Positions 1 through 7,418 of a DNA stretch of 19,252 nucleotides are shown here, piece by piece. Every line of letters begins with the position of its first letter. The stretch's first letter is position 1. Below the pieces are notes generated by a model, which was not told the origin of the DNA, searched no databases, and saw only the letters and a list, made by a program, of their open reading frames with translations. The DNA lies in assembly GCA_020628635.1 (NCBI GenBank), contig JAHDEU010000008.1, forward strand, positions 1 through 19,252. Reading direction: 5' to 3'. A program made the translations under genes and the position numbers. Source of the stretch: Hellea sp. Its GTDB lineage: Bacteria; Pseudomonadota; Alphaproteobacteria; Caulobacterales; Maricaulaceae.

Positions 1-89
1 ACATCGTCGCCCTCGACGACTTCGGTGTCCGGCGTGACGGATGCGCCGGAGTTGGGACGGTGGGAGACGTCTTTCGCGCGCGTGCTCAT
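1..89 (-). CDS. Partial CDS, N-terminus only, function unknown
   Basis: An ATG at 89-87 on the minus strand opens a frame that stays open to the left edge, giving about 29 residues that begin MSTRAKDV. The segment is polar and acidic, with no signal peptide and no recognisable motif. Its ATG overlaps the TGA of the upstream ferritin-like gene (ATGA at 89-86), so the two are very probably co-transcribed and translationally coupled. Too little sequence is present to name it. Its function, once the flanking sequence is read, would be the best clue to what the ferritin-like protein does. Confidence 0.6.
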   Translation of the reverse strand, partial: MSTRAKDVSHRPNSGASVTPDTEVVEGDD

Positions 90-1441
90 GCCAGCGCCTC
101 CGCGGGTTCCGCATCGCAATCGGTCTCCGGGTCCGCGCAGATCGCCTCCACATGGCGGGCGAAGGTCTCGGCCACGCCGACCAGCATGTCGATGGACCGG
201 TCCACCTTGGGGTGCAGACCGCGCAGCTCGCTCGCGCCGTCCACCAGCTCGTTGAAGCGGCAGTTCAGCACCTGCCATTCCGTTCCGATGGGCAGCGGGC
301 TCATGCCGCGCACCATGGCGAAGCTCATCCCCGCATTGCAATCCGCACCGTCATAGGCCGGATAGGTGGTCAGCGCCTCGGCCGCCGGGGTCATGGCATA
401 CATCATGTCGGTGGCGGCGTTGATCAGCACGCGCTTTTCATGGACATCGCCGGGCCGCCCAAAGGCCTGGGACAGCAGGCGCAGCTGCTGGATGTAGAGC
501 GCGTTGGCGAAGTCCATGACGCGGGCGGCGTCGTGATGGGTGACCCAGACCTTGCCTTCCGGCGTGGGCGGGCGGCGCATGACGGGGTTTTCCGCCACGG
601 GCCGCGCGGGCGAGAAGTCTGGGTCCTCTTCGAGCAGCTCCGCCCATTCGCGGCGGATCTGGCAGAAGCGGTCGAAATGGGAGTTCTCCGTATGCTCTTC
701 CGCGCCTTCGCCCTGCTCCTTGATGATGTCGATGGCGAGATGGGCGCATTCCAGCTTGGCCACGGTCATCAGTCCCGGCAGCGGCGTGATGTCCGGCCCG
801 ATCTGGCGGTCTCGGTCGCCGACGAAGAGGTGGCTCTCGCCATATTTGTCCTGCAGCCGGGTGAGGCTTTCCTTGATGGTGTCGTAGAGTTCGCCGACCG
901 TTTCGTAGTCATAGGTCACGGGCATGAGCGCCGTTTCCTCCAGTGGCCCGCGCACATAGTCACGGCCCGATGCAAAGCCGTCCCCGTCCGGCTCGTCACT
1001 GCCGAGCGGACGCTCCAGAAAGATGAAATGCTGCAGCGTGTCGGGCGTGAACGGGGCGAGTCGCACACTCATGTCAGCGGGCAGCGGACCGGCGGCAATG
1101 GGGAAATTGAGCCGATTGAAATGGGCCGGGCCGCCGATTGCGACCGAGAGATTGGACACGATGGCGAGGTGGCCCATCTCCTCGACGGCGACCCGGATGA
1201 TCGAGGCGCGCCAGCGTTTCACGGCCGCGAGCTGCCCGGGCGTGAGGCCATCGCTGTCTTCGGTTTTCAGGCTGAACGCCGCGTAGAGATAGGTGCACAT
1301 TAATGTGTGCTCGACCTCGGACGCCTCGCCCAGCATGCCGATCAGCTGTTCGCGCGAGGTCAGGTGATCCGCGCCGCGCAGCTCGGTGTGCTCCAAGATC
1401 TCCTCGATATGCGCGAGCTCCGCGCCCTGCTGTTCATCCAT
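86..1441 (-). CDS. Ferritin-like protein of the VioB/RebD (iminophenyl-pyruvate dimer synthase) domain family
   Basis: This 451-residue soluble protein has no signal peptide. It carries two ferritin-like helix pairs with metal-ligand patterns: EVEH at residues 42-45 with EExxH at 87-91, and ExxH at 231-234. The segment EQGEGAEEH (242-250) followed by SHFDRF is typical of the ferritin-like domain (PF12902) found in VioB, RebD and StaD, which make indole dimers in violacein and rebeccamycin synthesis. Many bacterial members lie outside such clusters and have no assigned reaction. No tryptophan oxidase or other pigment gene is visible here, so dimer synthase activity should not be assumed. I infer a metal-dependent oxidative enzyme. 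The ATG at 1441 is preceded by AGGG about 9 bases upstream. It is coupled by ATGA to the partial gene at the left edge and divergent from the MATE gene. Confidence 0.8.
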   Translation of the reverse strand: MDEQQGAELAHIEEILEHTELRGADHLTSREQLIGMLGEASEVEHTLMCTYLYAAFSLKTEDSDGLTPGQLAAVKRWRASIIRVAVEEMGHLAIVSNLSVAIGGPAHFNRLNFPIAAGPLPADMSVRLAPFTPDTLQHFIFLERPLGSDEPDGDGFASGRDYVRGPLEETALMPVTYDYETVGELYDTIKESLTRLQDKYGESHLFVGDRDRQIGPDITPLPGLMTVAKLECAHLAIDIIKEQGEGAEEHTENSHFDRFCQIRREWAELLEEDPDFSPARPVAENPVMRRPPTPEGKVWVTHHDAARVMDFANALYIQQLRLLSQAFGRPGDVHEKRVLINAATDMMYAMTPAAEALTTYPAYDGADCNAGMSFAMVRGMSPLPIGTEWQVLNCRFNELVDGASELRGLHPKVDRSIDMLVGVAETFARHVEAICADPETDCDAEPAEALA

Positions 1442-1469
1442 GTCGTGGCCCTTCGGTTTCCGCTGCTGT

Positions 1470-1485
1470 CAATAACGCGGTATTG
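1470..1485. promoter_or_regulatory. Near-perfect 16-bp palindrome, possible TetR-type operator
   Basis: CAATAACG/CGGTATTG is a palindrome with 7 of 8 positions paired in each half. It lies in the 178-bp gap between the divergent ferritin-like and MATE genes. A minus-strand TTGACA (1472-1467) overlaps its edge and could be a -35 element, though I see no convincing -10 at the right distance. Palindromes of this size between divergent genes are commonly operators of TetR-family repressors, which often control efflux pumps. No regulator gene is in the window, so the assignment is inference. Confidence 0.4.
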
Positions 1486-1619
1486 TCCTGCGTTAAACCC
1501 AGAGGTCACCCACAAGCCCTACGCCCGGACCGCGCGTCGGGTTGCGCCGCCGATGACGTTGTCGTGGGAACATTCCGATTTCTCTTCCCCTCGCCCGCCC
1601 CGCCGGGCATGGCGCAGGC

Positions 1620-3083
1620 GTGAGCGACGGGCCGGACATCATTGAGGAGCTGGACGTTTCCGATCCTACGCCGGGCCAACCGTCCGGGGCCAAGATCGAC
1701 CTCACCCAGGGACCGATACAGGGCCACATATTGCGCATGCTGGGGCCGTTCTCCATCGCGGTCATCGCGCTGATTTCCACCGGGCTGATCGACAGTTTCT
1801 TTCTCGGCAATCTGGGCGGCGAGGACAATCCCAAGGCGGGCACGATCGCACTGGCCGCATTGGGGATAGCGTTTCCGCTCACCTTCCTCGGCAACAGCGC
1901 CAATATCGGGCTGGGCGCGGGCACGAGCTCGGCCATCTCCCGCGCTCTGGGCGAGGGCGATCTGGAACGCGCGCGCCGCCACTCTGCCGCCGCCGTGCTG
2001 TTCGCCCTGCTGGTGATGAGCGTGCTGGTCACGCTGATGGTGCTGGCCATGCCGACCGTCACCTCCTGGATGGGCGCGCGCGACGAAGTCAGGACCGAGG
2101 CGCTGTCCTATCTCGCCATTTCGCTGCCCGGCCTCATCATCACGGCGGTGGCGAGCATGTGCAACAACACGCTGCGCGCCCACGGCGAGGCGTTGCTGCC
2201 GAGCTCCATCATGATCCTCGGCGCGGTGCTGAACATGATCATCGATCCCTTCCTGATCTTTGGGCTAGGCCCCTTCCCGCGCATGGAAGTCGCGGGCGCG
2301 GCGCTGGCGACCGTGATCGGCAATGGCATCGGCATGATCTACGGCCTGTTCCTGGTGCGCTATGTTCGCCGCGCCATCGATTTCTCCGGCATCACGGTCA
2401 AGACGCTGCGCCGCGCCTGGGGCACGATCGCGGCTGTCGGCGTGCCGGCCATGGGCACCAACATGGTCGTGCCTGTCGGCACCGCGCTGGCCGTGGCGGC
2501 CGTCGCCAACTCCTTCCTTGGCGCTCCGGGCGGGTTGGACGCCAGCGAGGCGGGCGTGGCGGCCTTCACCCTGTCCATGCGGCTGGAGCTGCTGTCCGTC
2601 GGCCTGCTCTACGGCCTGTCGGCCTGCATCGGGGCCGTCACAGGCCAGAACGGCGGCGCAGGCCGCACGGACCGCGTCGAGGAGACCTTCCGCGTCTGCT
2701 ACCGCATCTGCATCATCTGGGGCACGGGCATGGCGGTGGTGCTCGCGCTGGTCGCGCGGCCCCTGGTCGGCGTGTTCACCAATGATCCGGCCGTGCTCGA
2801 GATGACCGTGCCTTACTTCTACATCGTGCCGATCACCATCTTCGCCTATGGGTTTGTCTTCGTGTCGGCAGCAGGCTTCAACGCGCTGGGCCGCCCGCTC
2901 TATGGTCTGGTGTTCACCGTCATCCGCTCCCTCGCCCTCTACGCGCCGGGCGTGGCGATCGGCGCGCATCTGGGCGGCGTGACGGGCGCGTTCATCGGCG
3001 TGGCGGTCGCGAATATCGTGTCGGGACTCGTCGCGCGCTACTGGTCGCTGGCGAAAGCGCCGATGACGGCGAAGAAGACGTAA
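1620..3083 (+). CDS. MATE family efflux transporter
   Basis: This 487-residue integral inner-membrane protein has about twelve hydrophobic segments arranged as two homologous halves. Hallmarks are the ALGIAFPLTFL segment, the GAGTSSAISRALGEGDLERARR loop of the first half (about 98-120), the NNTLRAHGEA loop followed by GAVLNMIIDPFLIFGLG (about 180-220), and the matching FNALGRPLYGL region in the second half. MATE proteins expel cationic drugs or metabolites in exchange for Na+ or H+; the substrate cannot be read here. The chosen start is GTG at 1620, which leaves a polar cytoplasmic tail of about 35 residues and has no clear Shine-Dalgarno. A tiny frame (ATG 1609, four codons, MAQA) ends in a TGA that overlaps this GTG, so start by coupling is possible. 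It is convergent with the GT2 gene, with 8 bp between. Confidence 0.93.
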   Translation: MSDGPDIIEELDVSDPTPGQPSGAKIDLTQGPIQGHILRMLGPFSIAVIALISTGLIDSFFLGNLGGEDNPKAGTIALAALGIAFPLTFLGNSANIGLGAGTSSAISRALGEGDLERARRHSAAAVLFALLVMSVLVTLMVLAMPTVTSWMGARDEVRTEALSYLAISLPGLIITAVASMCNNTLRAHGEALLPSSIMILGAVLNMIIDPFLIFGLGPFPRMEVAGAALATVIGNGIGMIYGLFLVRYVRRAIDFSGITVKTLRRAWGTIAAVGVPAMGTNMVVPVGTALAVAAVANSFLGAPGGLDASEAGVAAFTLSMRLELLSVGLLYGLSACIGAVTGQNGGAGRTDRVEETFRVCYRICIIWGTGMAVVLALVARPLVGVFTNDPAVLEMTVPYFYIVPITIFAYGFVFVSAAGFNALGRPLYGLVFTVIRSLALYAPGVAIGAHLGGVTGAFIGVAVANIVSGLVARYWSLAKAPMTAKKT

Positions 3084-3091
3084 GAGCAGGC

Positions 3092-3793
3092 TTAGTCTCG
3101 CCGCACCGCCTCCACCGCGATGGTCCCCAATATATACACCCCCGCCATCACCACCCCGCGCACCGTGCCGCTGATCTTGCTCACGCCGATCCGCTTGCGG
3201 TAGCGCACGGGGACTTCCGCGTAGGGCACGTCCCGCTTGAGCGCGCGCACCTGCATCTCCACCGTCCAGCCGAATGTCGGCGCGCTCATCCCGAGCCGCT
3301 CATAGGCATCGCGGCGCACCGCCCTGAACGGCCCCAGATCGGTGAAGCGCGCGCCCCAGATCCGCGCCATCAGCCAGCAGGCCAGCGCATTGCCGAAGCG
3401 CTGCTGCGGGGTGAGCGCTCCAGGTTCGCGCTCGCCCAGAGCGCGGCTCCCGATCACCAGAGCGGCGCGGCCGCCCGCAATGGGCTCTATCAATGCGGCC
3501 ATGTCTGCGGGATCGTCGGATGCGTCTGCGTCCATGAAGACGATGATGTCATCCGGGCTGCGCGGTGTGGTGCTCGCCGCATAGGCCGCCATGCAGGCCC
3601 GGCCATAGCCCGGTTCCTCCACCCGCACGACAGTCGCACCGGCTGCGCGCGCCGCCTCGCCCGTGCCGTCGGTCGAGCCGTTATCGGCCACCACGACCTC
3701 GCTCACGAAATCCGGCAGGCTCTCGATCACGCCCGCGATCGAGAGTATCTCATTGCGCGCGGGGATGAGGACGATGACGGCTGGATCAGACAC
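3092..3793 (-). CDS. Family 2 glycosyltransferase (dolichyl/polyprenyl-phosphate sugar synthase type)
   Basis: This 233-residue protein has a GT-A fold. VLIPARNE (8-15) and VVADNGSTDGT (34-44) form the nucleotide-sugar binding start, and MDADASD (87-93) contains the D88-A-D90 metal motif. A conserved tail GWTVEMQVRALKRD precedes VPVRYRKRIGVSKISGT. A short hydrophobic stretch near the C-terminus (about 208-229) may attach it to the membrane. The family moves a sugar from a nucleotide sugar to polyprenyl phosphate or to a glycolipid. Its start overlaps the end of the GT-C gene by 8 bp on the same strand, so the two are probably made together: this enzyme may charge a lipid carrier that the membrane enzyme then uses. 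That pairing is inference. Confidence 0.9.
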   Translation of the reverse strand: MSDPAVIVLIPARNEILSIAGVIESLPDFVSEVVVADNGSTDGTGEAARAAGATVVRVEEPGYGRACMAAYAASTTPRSPDDIIVFMDADASDDPADMAALIEPIAGGRAALVIGSRALGEREPGALTPQQRFGNALACWLMARIWGARFTDLGPFRAVRRDAYERLGMSAPTFGWTVEMQVRALKRDVPYAEVPVRYRKRIGVSKISGTVRGVVMAGVYILGTIAVEAVRRD

Positions 3794-5234
3794 GCCGCTG
3801 CCTCGCCCATCCGATCAACCCCAGCAAAATCGGCACCCCGTACCAGAGCGGCACCAGAGCTGCCGTGTACCAGACATAGTGCCCGTTCTCGCCCAGCCAG
3901 AACCGCCCGTAATAGGCGCAGGCTCCGATGAACAGCGCACCGATCCAGAGCCTGGGCGCAAAGGGCAGAAGTGCGGCGATCCAGACCAGATACCACGGAT
4001 AGCCCGTCGGGCTGAGCAGGATCAGCGCCGTCGTCAGCCCCAGCATGTGCAGCGGGACCGTCCGCTCCTCGCGCGGGCGTCGCAGGCCCCACCAGAGCGA
4101 CAGCCCGACCAGCACGAGCGCTACGACTGCGCGCGCCAGGCCGTCCGGATCGTCCGCGACCGACAGCGTCCAGCGGATCACCCGGAACAGGAAAGAGCTG
4201 TTCACCCAGCCGGACGAGTAGGCCGCCAGCCCCGAGCCCTGCCCGGCCTGAACAAGCATCGGCGCGAGCAGCAGGGCGCTCAGCCCGCCGATCCACAGAA
4301 CCAGCAACCCCATCACGCCGGAGCGCCGCCACACGCCGCGAAAGGCGATCGGCGCGAGCAGGAGCGGCCACAGCTTCACCCCGGCCGCGAGGGCCAAAGC
4401 CGCGCCGGCCGCGAACGGCCTGGTCCTCAGCCAGAGTACGCACCCCACCAGCCCCGGCAGGAGCAGGACATCCATGTGCAGCCCCGAATAGGTCGTGAAA
4501 ATCACCACGGGGTTGAGCCAGTAGAGCAGCGCCAGCGACTGCGCCTTGCCCCACCGGGCAAGCGCGGCGAGCATGAGCGCCAGCCCCGCCAGCTCGACCG
4601 CGCCGAAGACCATTCGTAGCCCGTCACGTTCGAACGGCGCGACCAAGTGAGCCGCCGCAAAGGCCGCTTGAGCCGCCGGCGGGTAGATCGTGGTGAGATC
4701 GGGATTGTTGATGCCGCGCACCAGCCTCGGCGCCTCGCGCGACAGCAGGGCGAGCTCGGCCAGCTCCGGCACGGACGCCGCGCCGGGCTCGGCCGCCGCG
4801 CTCACCTGCGCCGGGCTGTAGCGGTAAGGGTCTCCGCCATGGGCCACGACCGCCCCGTCCCAGAGATAGCGGCGATAGTCGTCCTCATAGACCGGCGTGG
4901 ACCCGGCAAACATTGCGCGCAGGACGGCCCCGAACACCAGCAGCCCGACCAGCACGGCGCGCCCCACGGCGTCGCGCCGCAACTGCAGCATCATCCAGAA
5001 CCATCCCAGCGACGCGGCCAGCAGCGCGACCACCAGCGCCAACACCGGATGGTCCGCCGTCGTCGTGCCGGGCGCGAACTGCGCGGACAGCACCCGCACG
5101 ACAAAAAGCGCGGCCCCGGAGAGGGCCGCGCCGATCAGCAGGCTCCGGGATGCGGAGCCGGAAATGTGGGTTGCAGGCCTTATGACTTCAGCATGCAGGT
5201 GCCGTTGTCCTGCGGCTCGGTGTTGGCGGGGCAA
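3786..5234 (-). CDS. Polytopic GT-C glycosyltransferase (GT87/mannosyltransferase-like); start uncertain
   Basis: The protein has about twelve membrane segments and the GT-C hallmark loop after TM3: VYEDDYRRYLWDG followed by GGDPYRYSP (about residues 115-140, counting from TTG at 5234). The acidic EDD is the usual catalytic or metal site, and sugars come from a polyprenyl-phosphate donor on the periplasmic side. Other landmarks are LYWLNPVVIF, AGVKLWPLLLAPI and LLSPTGYPWYLVW. The start is a problem. No ATG precedes TM1 (SLLIGAALSGAALFVV), and the only common start keeping TM1 is TTG at 5234, which overlaps the preceding gene by 55 bp. GTG at 5099 or 5093 would drop TM1, leaving about 437 residues. 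A terminator-like hairpin lies between these options. The end overlaps the GT2 start. Confidence 0.82.
   Translation of the reverse strand: MPRQHRAAGQRHLHAEVIRPATHISGSASRSLLIGAALSGAALFVVRVLSAQFAPGTTTADHPVLALVVALLAASLGWFWMMLQLRRDAVGRAVLVGLLVFGAVLRAMFAGSTPVYEDDYRRYLWDGAVVAHGGDPYRYSPAQVSAAAEPGAASVPELAELALLSREAPRLVRGINNPDLTTIYPPAAQAAFAAAHLVAPFERDGLRMVFGAVELAGLALMLAALARWGKAQSLALLYWLNPVVIFTTYSGLHMDVLLLPGLVGCVLWLRTRPFAAGAALALAAGVKLWPLLLAPIAFRGVWRRSGVMGLLVLWIGGLSALLLAPMLVQAGQGSGLAAYSSGWVNSSFLFRVIRWTLSVADDPDGLARAVVALVLVGLSLWWGLRRPREERTVPLHMLGLTTALILLSPTGYPWYLVWIAALLPFAPRLWIGALFIGACAYYGRFWLGENGHYVWYTAALVPLWYGVPILLGLIGWARQRRV
5101..5131 (-). terminator. Intrinsic terminator of the Met-rich repeat gene, inside the next gene's 5' end
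   Basis: Read on the minus strand, GCGCGGCCC pairs perfectly with GGGCCGCGC (9 bp, 6-base loop) and is followed at once by TTTTTGT. This is a textbook Rho-independent terminator, 49 bases past the stop of the repeat-protein gene. It also falls inside the frame for the first membrane helix of the GT-C protein, where it encodes GAALSGAALF. A second 7-bp hairpin without a T-tract (5141-5159) lies just before it. Confidence 0.65.
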
Positions 5235-5629
5235 TTGGCGGGCTTGCCGACCATCATGGACTCGGATTTCATCATGGCGTCCTTCTTCATCATCGCGTCC
5301 TTCTTCATCATGGAGTCTTTGGCCATCATCGTGTCCTTGGCCATCATTTTTTCATCCGCCGTCATGGTGTCTTTTGCCATCATCGCGTCCTTCTCCATGG
5401 CGGCCTCTTTCATGGCGGCGTCCTTCATGGCGGCTTCCTTCATGGCGGCCTTTTCTGCCTTCATGCGTGCTTTTTCCGCCTTGGCGGCACGCGTCTGCGC
5501 GCGGCGCTCGGCAGCGGACGTGTCCGACTGGCTCGATGGGTTGTAGGTGCTGCCGCTGTTATATTGGGCATGGGCCGGCGCGGCCAGGCAGAGGGCGGCC
5601 GCGGCGGAAACGAGAAGAAGACGGGTCAT
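5180..5629 (-). CDS. Secreted Met/Lys/Asp-rich repeat protein, similar to pentapeptide MXKDX repeat proteins
   Basis: This 149-residue protein has a clear signal peptide, MTRLLLVSAAAALCLAAPAHA, cleaved after AHA-21. A charged, Ala-rich helix (about 40-60) leads into two repeat blocks. The first is four pentapeptides of the form AAMKE/D or AAMEK (61-80). The second is a run of hexapeptides of the form MM[AK]KD[AST] (about 83-126). The tail holds two cysteines, C133 and C145, probably a disulfide. The sequence resembles the small exported MXKDX repeat family, whose function is unknown. Many methionines can bind Cu(I), but that is only a guess here. A strong terminator-like hairpin follows it. 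Repeats of this kind readily change in number between strains. Confidence 0.85.
   Translation of the reverse strand: MTRLLLVSAAAALCLAAPAHAQYNSGSTYNPSSQSDTSAAERRAQTRAAKAEKARMKAEKAAMKEAAMKDAAMKEAAMEKDAMMAKDTMTADEKMMAKDTMMAKDSMMKKDAMMKKDAMMKSESMMVGKPANCPANTEPQDNGTCMLKS
5252..5449 (-). repeat. In-frame coding tandem repeats, 15-bp then 18-bp units
   Basis: 5390-5449 encodes four 15-bp units (AAMK plus an acidic residue, the last AAMEK). 5252-5383 encodes about seven 18-bp units of the MM[AK]KD[AST] type, with a degenerate second unit (MTADEK) and last unit (MMKSES). On the plus strand the array shows as recurring TTCATCATCGCGTCC-like blocks. Unit lengths are multiples of three, so copy-number changes would keep the frame. 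Confidence 0.85.
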
Positions 5630-5752
5630 GGGATCATCCTGAACAGAGGGTTGGAAGTGATGCCGCCATCTTTCGGGCGCGCCCGCCCAACCCGCAATTC
5701 ACGACCGCTCGCGCGCGCCACACAAGCGCGTGAGGCTCGTCCTCCCCGGCAC

Positions 5753-5781
5753 TTGACGAAGCCCCCTCCCCAGTCCAATTC
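5753..5781 (+). promoter_or_regulatory. Probable sigma-70-type promoter of tRNA-Leu
   Basis: TTGACG (5753-5758) is a good -35 element. It is followed after 17 bases by CAATTC (5776-5781), a weak -10 typical of GC-rich alphaproteobacteria. Transcription would start about 12 bases upstream of the mature tRNA 5' end. Confidence 0.5.
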
Positions 5782-5799
5782 CGCTGTCCCCAAAGCTGT

Positions 5800-5884
<85 letters not shown>

Positions 5885-5932
5885 CTTTCCTGACGATGTT
5901 GGTCGCTAAGCCCCTGATAAGGCACAGGAAAG
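5885..5932. repeat. Inverted repeat immediately downstream of tRNA-Leu
   Basis: CTTTCCTG (5885-5892) and CAGGAAAG (5925-5932) are perfect 8-base inverted repeats with a 32-base spacer. They begin at the first base after the tRNA CCA. The 133-bp gap to the integrase holds no gene. This pair could be an integrase or excisionase binding site of the old attachment region, or part of the tRNA 3' processing and termination signal; the sequence cannot decide. Confidence 0.45.
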
Positions 5933-6017
5933 CTCATTCGAACTCACCTGTCCTCTTATCGCCTCGGCGACTTGCATCACTTCAAGCTCTGCGATGAGCC
6001 GACAGGAGAATGCGGTC

Positions 6018-7397
6018 ATGAGGTCGATTCAACGCTCGAACCAATAACCTAAGATTACGCGGGGAAACGTGGCACTATGTGCGGCGCGTTCCGAAAGACT
6101 TGGTCGAAAAGGAAGGTCAGGCCGTCATCTGGCGTTCGCTCGAAACGGACAGTGTTAAACTTGCGCGTCAGCGTCGCGACATTTGCGCGGTGGCGGATGA
6201 GCAACGCTGGAACGAGCGCGCGCCAGGTCGCTTCGGCACGCCAGATCCGACTGCCGTGATGCTCGACTTGCGGCAGAGGGCATTGGCCTTCGGCTTTACC
6301 TACACGCCCATCGAAGAGCTTGTCGCGAACGCAACTCCAGAAGAGATCGTCCAACGCGTAGCCGCAATTGGCCCGGTCGGCGGGAACATTACACCGAAGG
6401 TTAGACGGGACGCGGACGCGCTACTCGGCACAGCCGATGTGCCGAAGGTCCGCATCTCCCAAGCGCTCGAACTCTATCTCGAAGAGATCGCGCTGGATGA
6501 ACAAATCGGGAAGTCGCCGGAGCAATTCAAGAACTACTCCAAGGTCAAGCGTCGCGCGATTGCCAACTTCATCAGACTCAATGGTGACATGCCAATGACC
6601 GAGATCGGCCGCGACCACGCCCGCAAGGTCTATCGCTTCTGGGCCGACCGCATTCAGCCGAAGGACGACCGAACCCCTATGAGCGGTAACAGCGCGAACT
6701 GGGACCTCGGCAATCTACGCAAGCTCTATCGCCGTTACTTCGAACACATGGAGACGAGAACCGCGAGAACCCGTTCCGCAATCTTCGCTTCTCTTCGCAC
6801 AAGCTAACGCAAATCCTGCCCTTCACGGACGAATGGGTCAGAGAGCGGATTCTTGCACCGGGCGTGTTTAGGAACCTCAACAGAGAAGCCGGCCTCATCT
6901 GCTACGCACTAATCGAGACAGGTTGCCGACCCAGCGAGATCGCGAACATCCTGCCGGAGAATATCAAGCTAGACGCCGAAGTCCCGCACATCCGTATCCG
7001 CTCGACCAAGGCTCGCCAGCTAAAGTCGAAGGCCTCCGAGCGAGACATTCCGCTCGTCGGCGTTGCTTTGGACGCAATGAGGCAAGCCCCCAACGGCTTC
7101 CCCCGCTTCCGCGACCGAGGCTACCTACTCTCGTCCAGCCTCACCAAAGCCTTCAAGGTTAGAGGTCTCATCCCGTCCTCTCAACACCGTATCTACAGCT
7201 TCCGTCACAGCTTCGAGAAGCGGATGCTGGAAGCTGGAATCGACTACGGCCTACGCTGCACGCTCATGGGCCACCGCAACCCGCGCCCCGAATATGGCGA
7301 TGGAGGTTCGCTCATCTATCGCCGCGACGAGATGCTCAAAATCGCGCATCCAGTGAAGGAGGGCTTAACACGTTCCTATCCACTTAGTCAGGTCTAG
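6018..7397 (+). pseudogene. Tyrosine recombinase (phage-type integrase, DUF6538-like N-terminus), frameshifted twice
   Basis: ATG at 6018, with AGGAGA nine bases upstream, starts MRSIQRSN and then hits a stop. An extra base near 6038-6045 separates it from the frame reading NNLRLRGETWHYVRRVPKDL. That frame runs to about 6750, where FEHM should continue GDENRENPFRNLRF; one missing G in an ATGGG run (now ATGG) shifts the frame, and the rest reads on to 7397. The catalytic half keeps GCRPSEIA (Arg), YSFRHSFEKR (Arg-His), LMGHRN, and RPEYGDGG with a likely Tyr nucleophile. About 459 residues would be expected once repaired. It lies 134 bp past tRNA-Leu on the same strand, so it probably integrated an element there. 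Codon use (TTA, AGA, CTA) is less GC-biased than its neighbours, consistent with transfer. It should be inactive unless frameshifting restores it. Confidence 0.85.
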
Positions 7398-7418
7398 GGG
7401 ACAACGATGAACGGAACT

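Noticed and set aside
41..1303. Long plus-strand open frame of 420 codons
   Set aside because: It lies opposite the ferritin-like gene, has a composition typical of antisense to GC-rich coding DNA, and shows no motifs.
3663..4619. 318-codon plus-strand open frame rich in Gln, Arg and Pro
   Set aside because: It is the shadow of the GT-C glycosyltransferase gene; the composition is that of reversed hydrophobic codons.
5252..5449. CRISPR-like array suggested by regular repeats
   Set aside because: Units are 15 and 18 bp with no unique spacers, and they encode an in-frame peptide repeat after a signal peptide.
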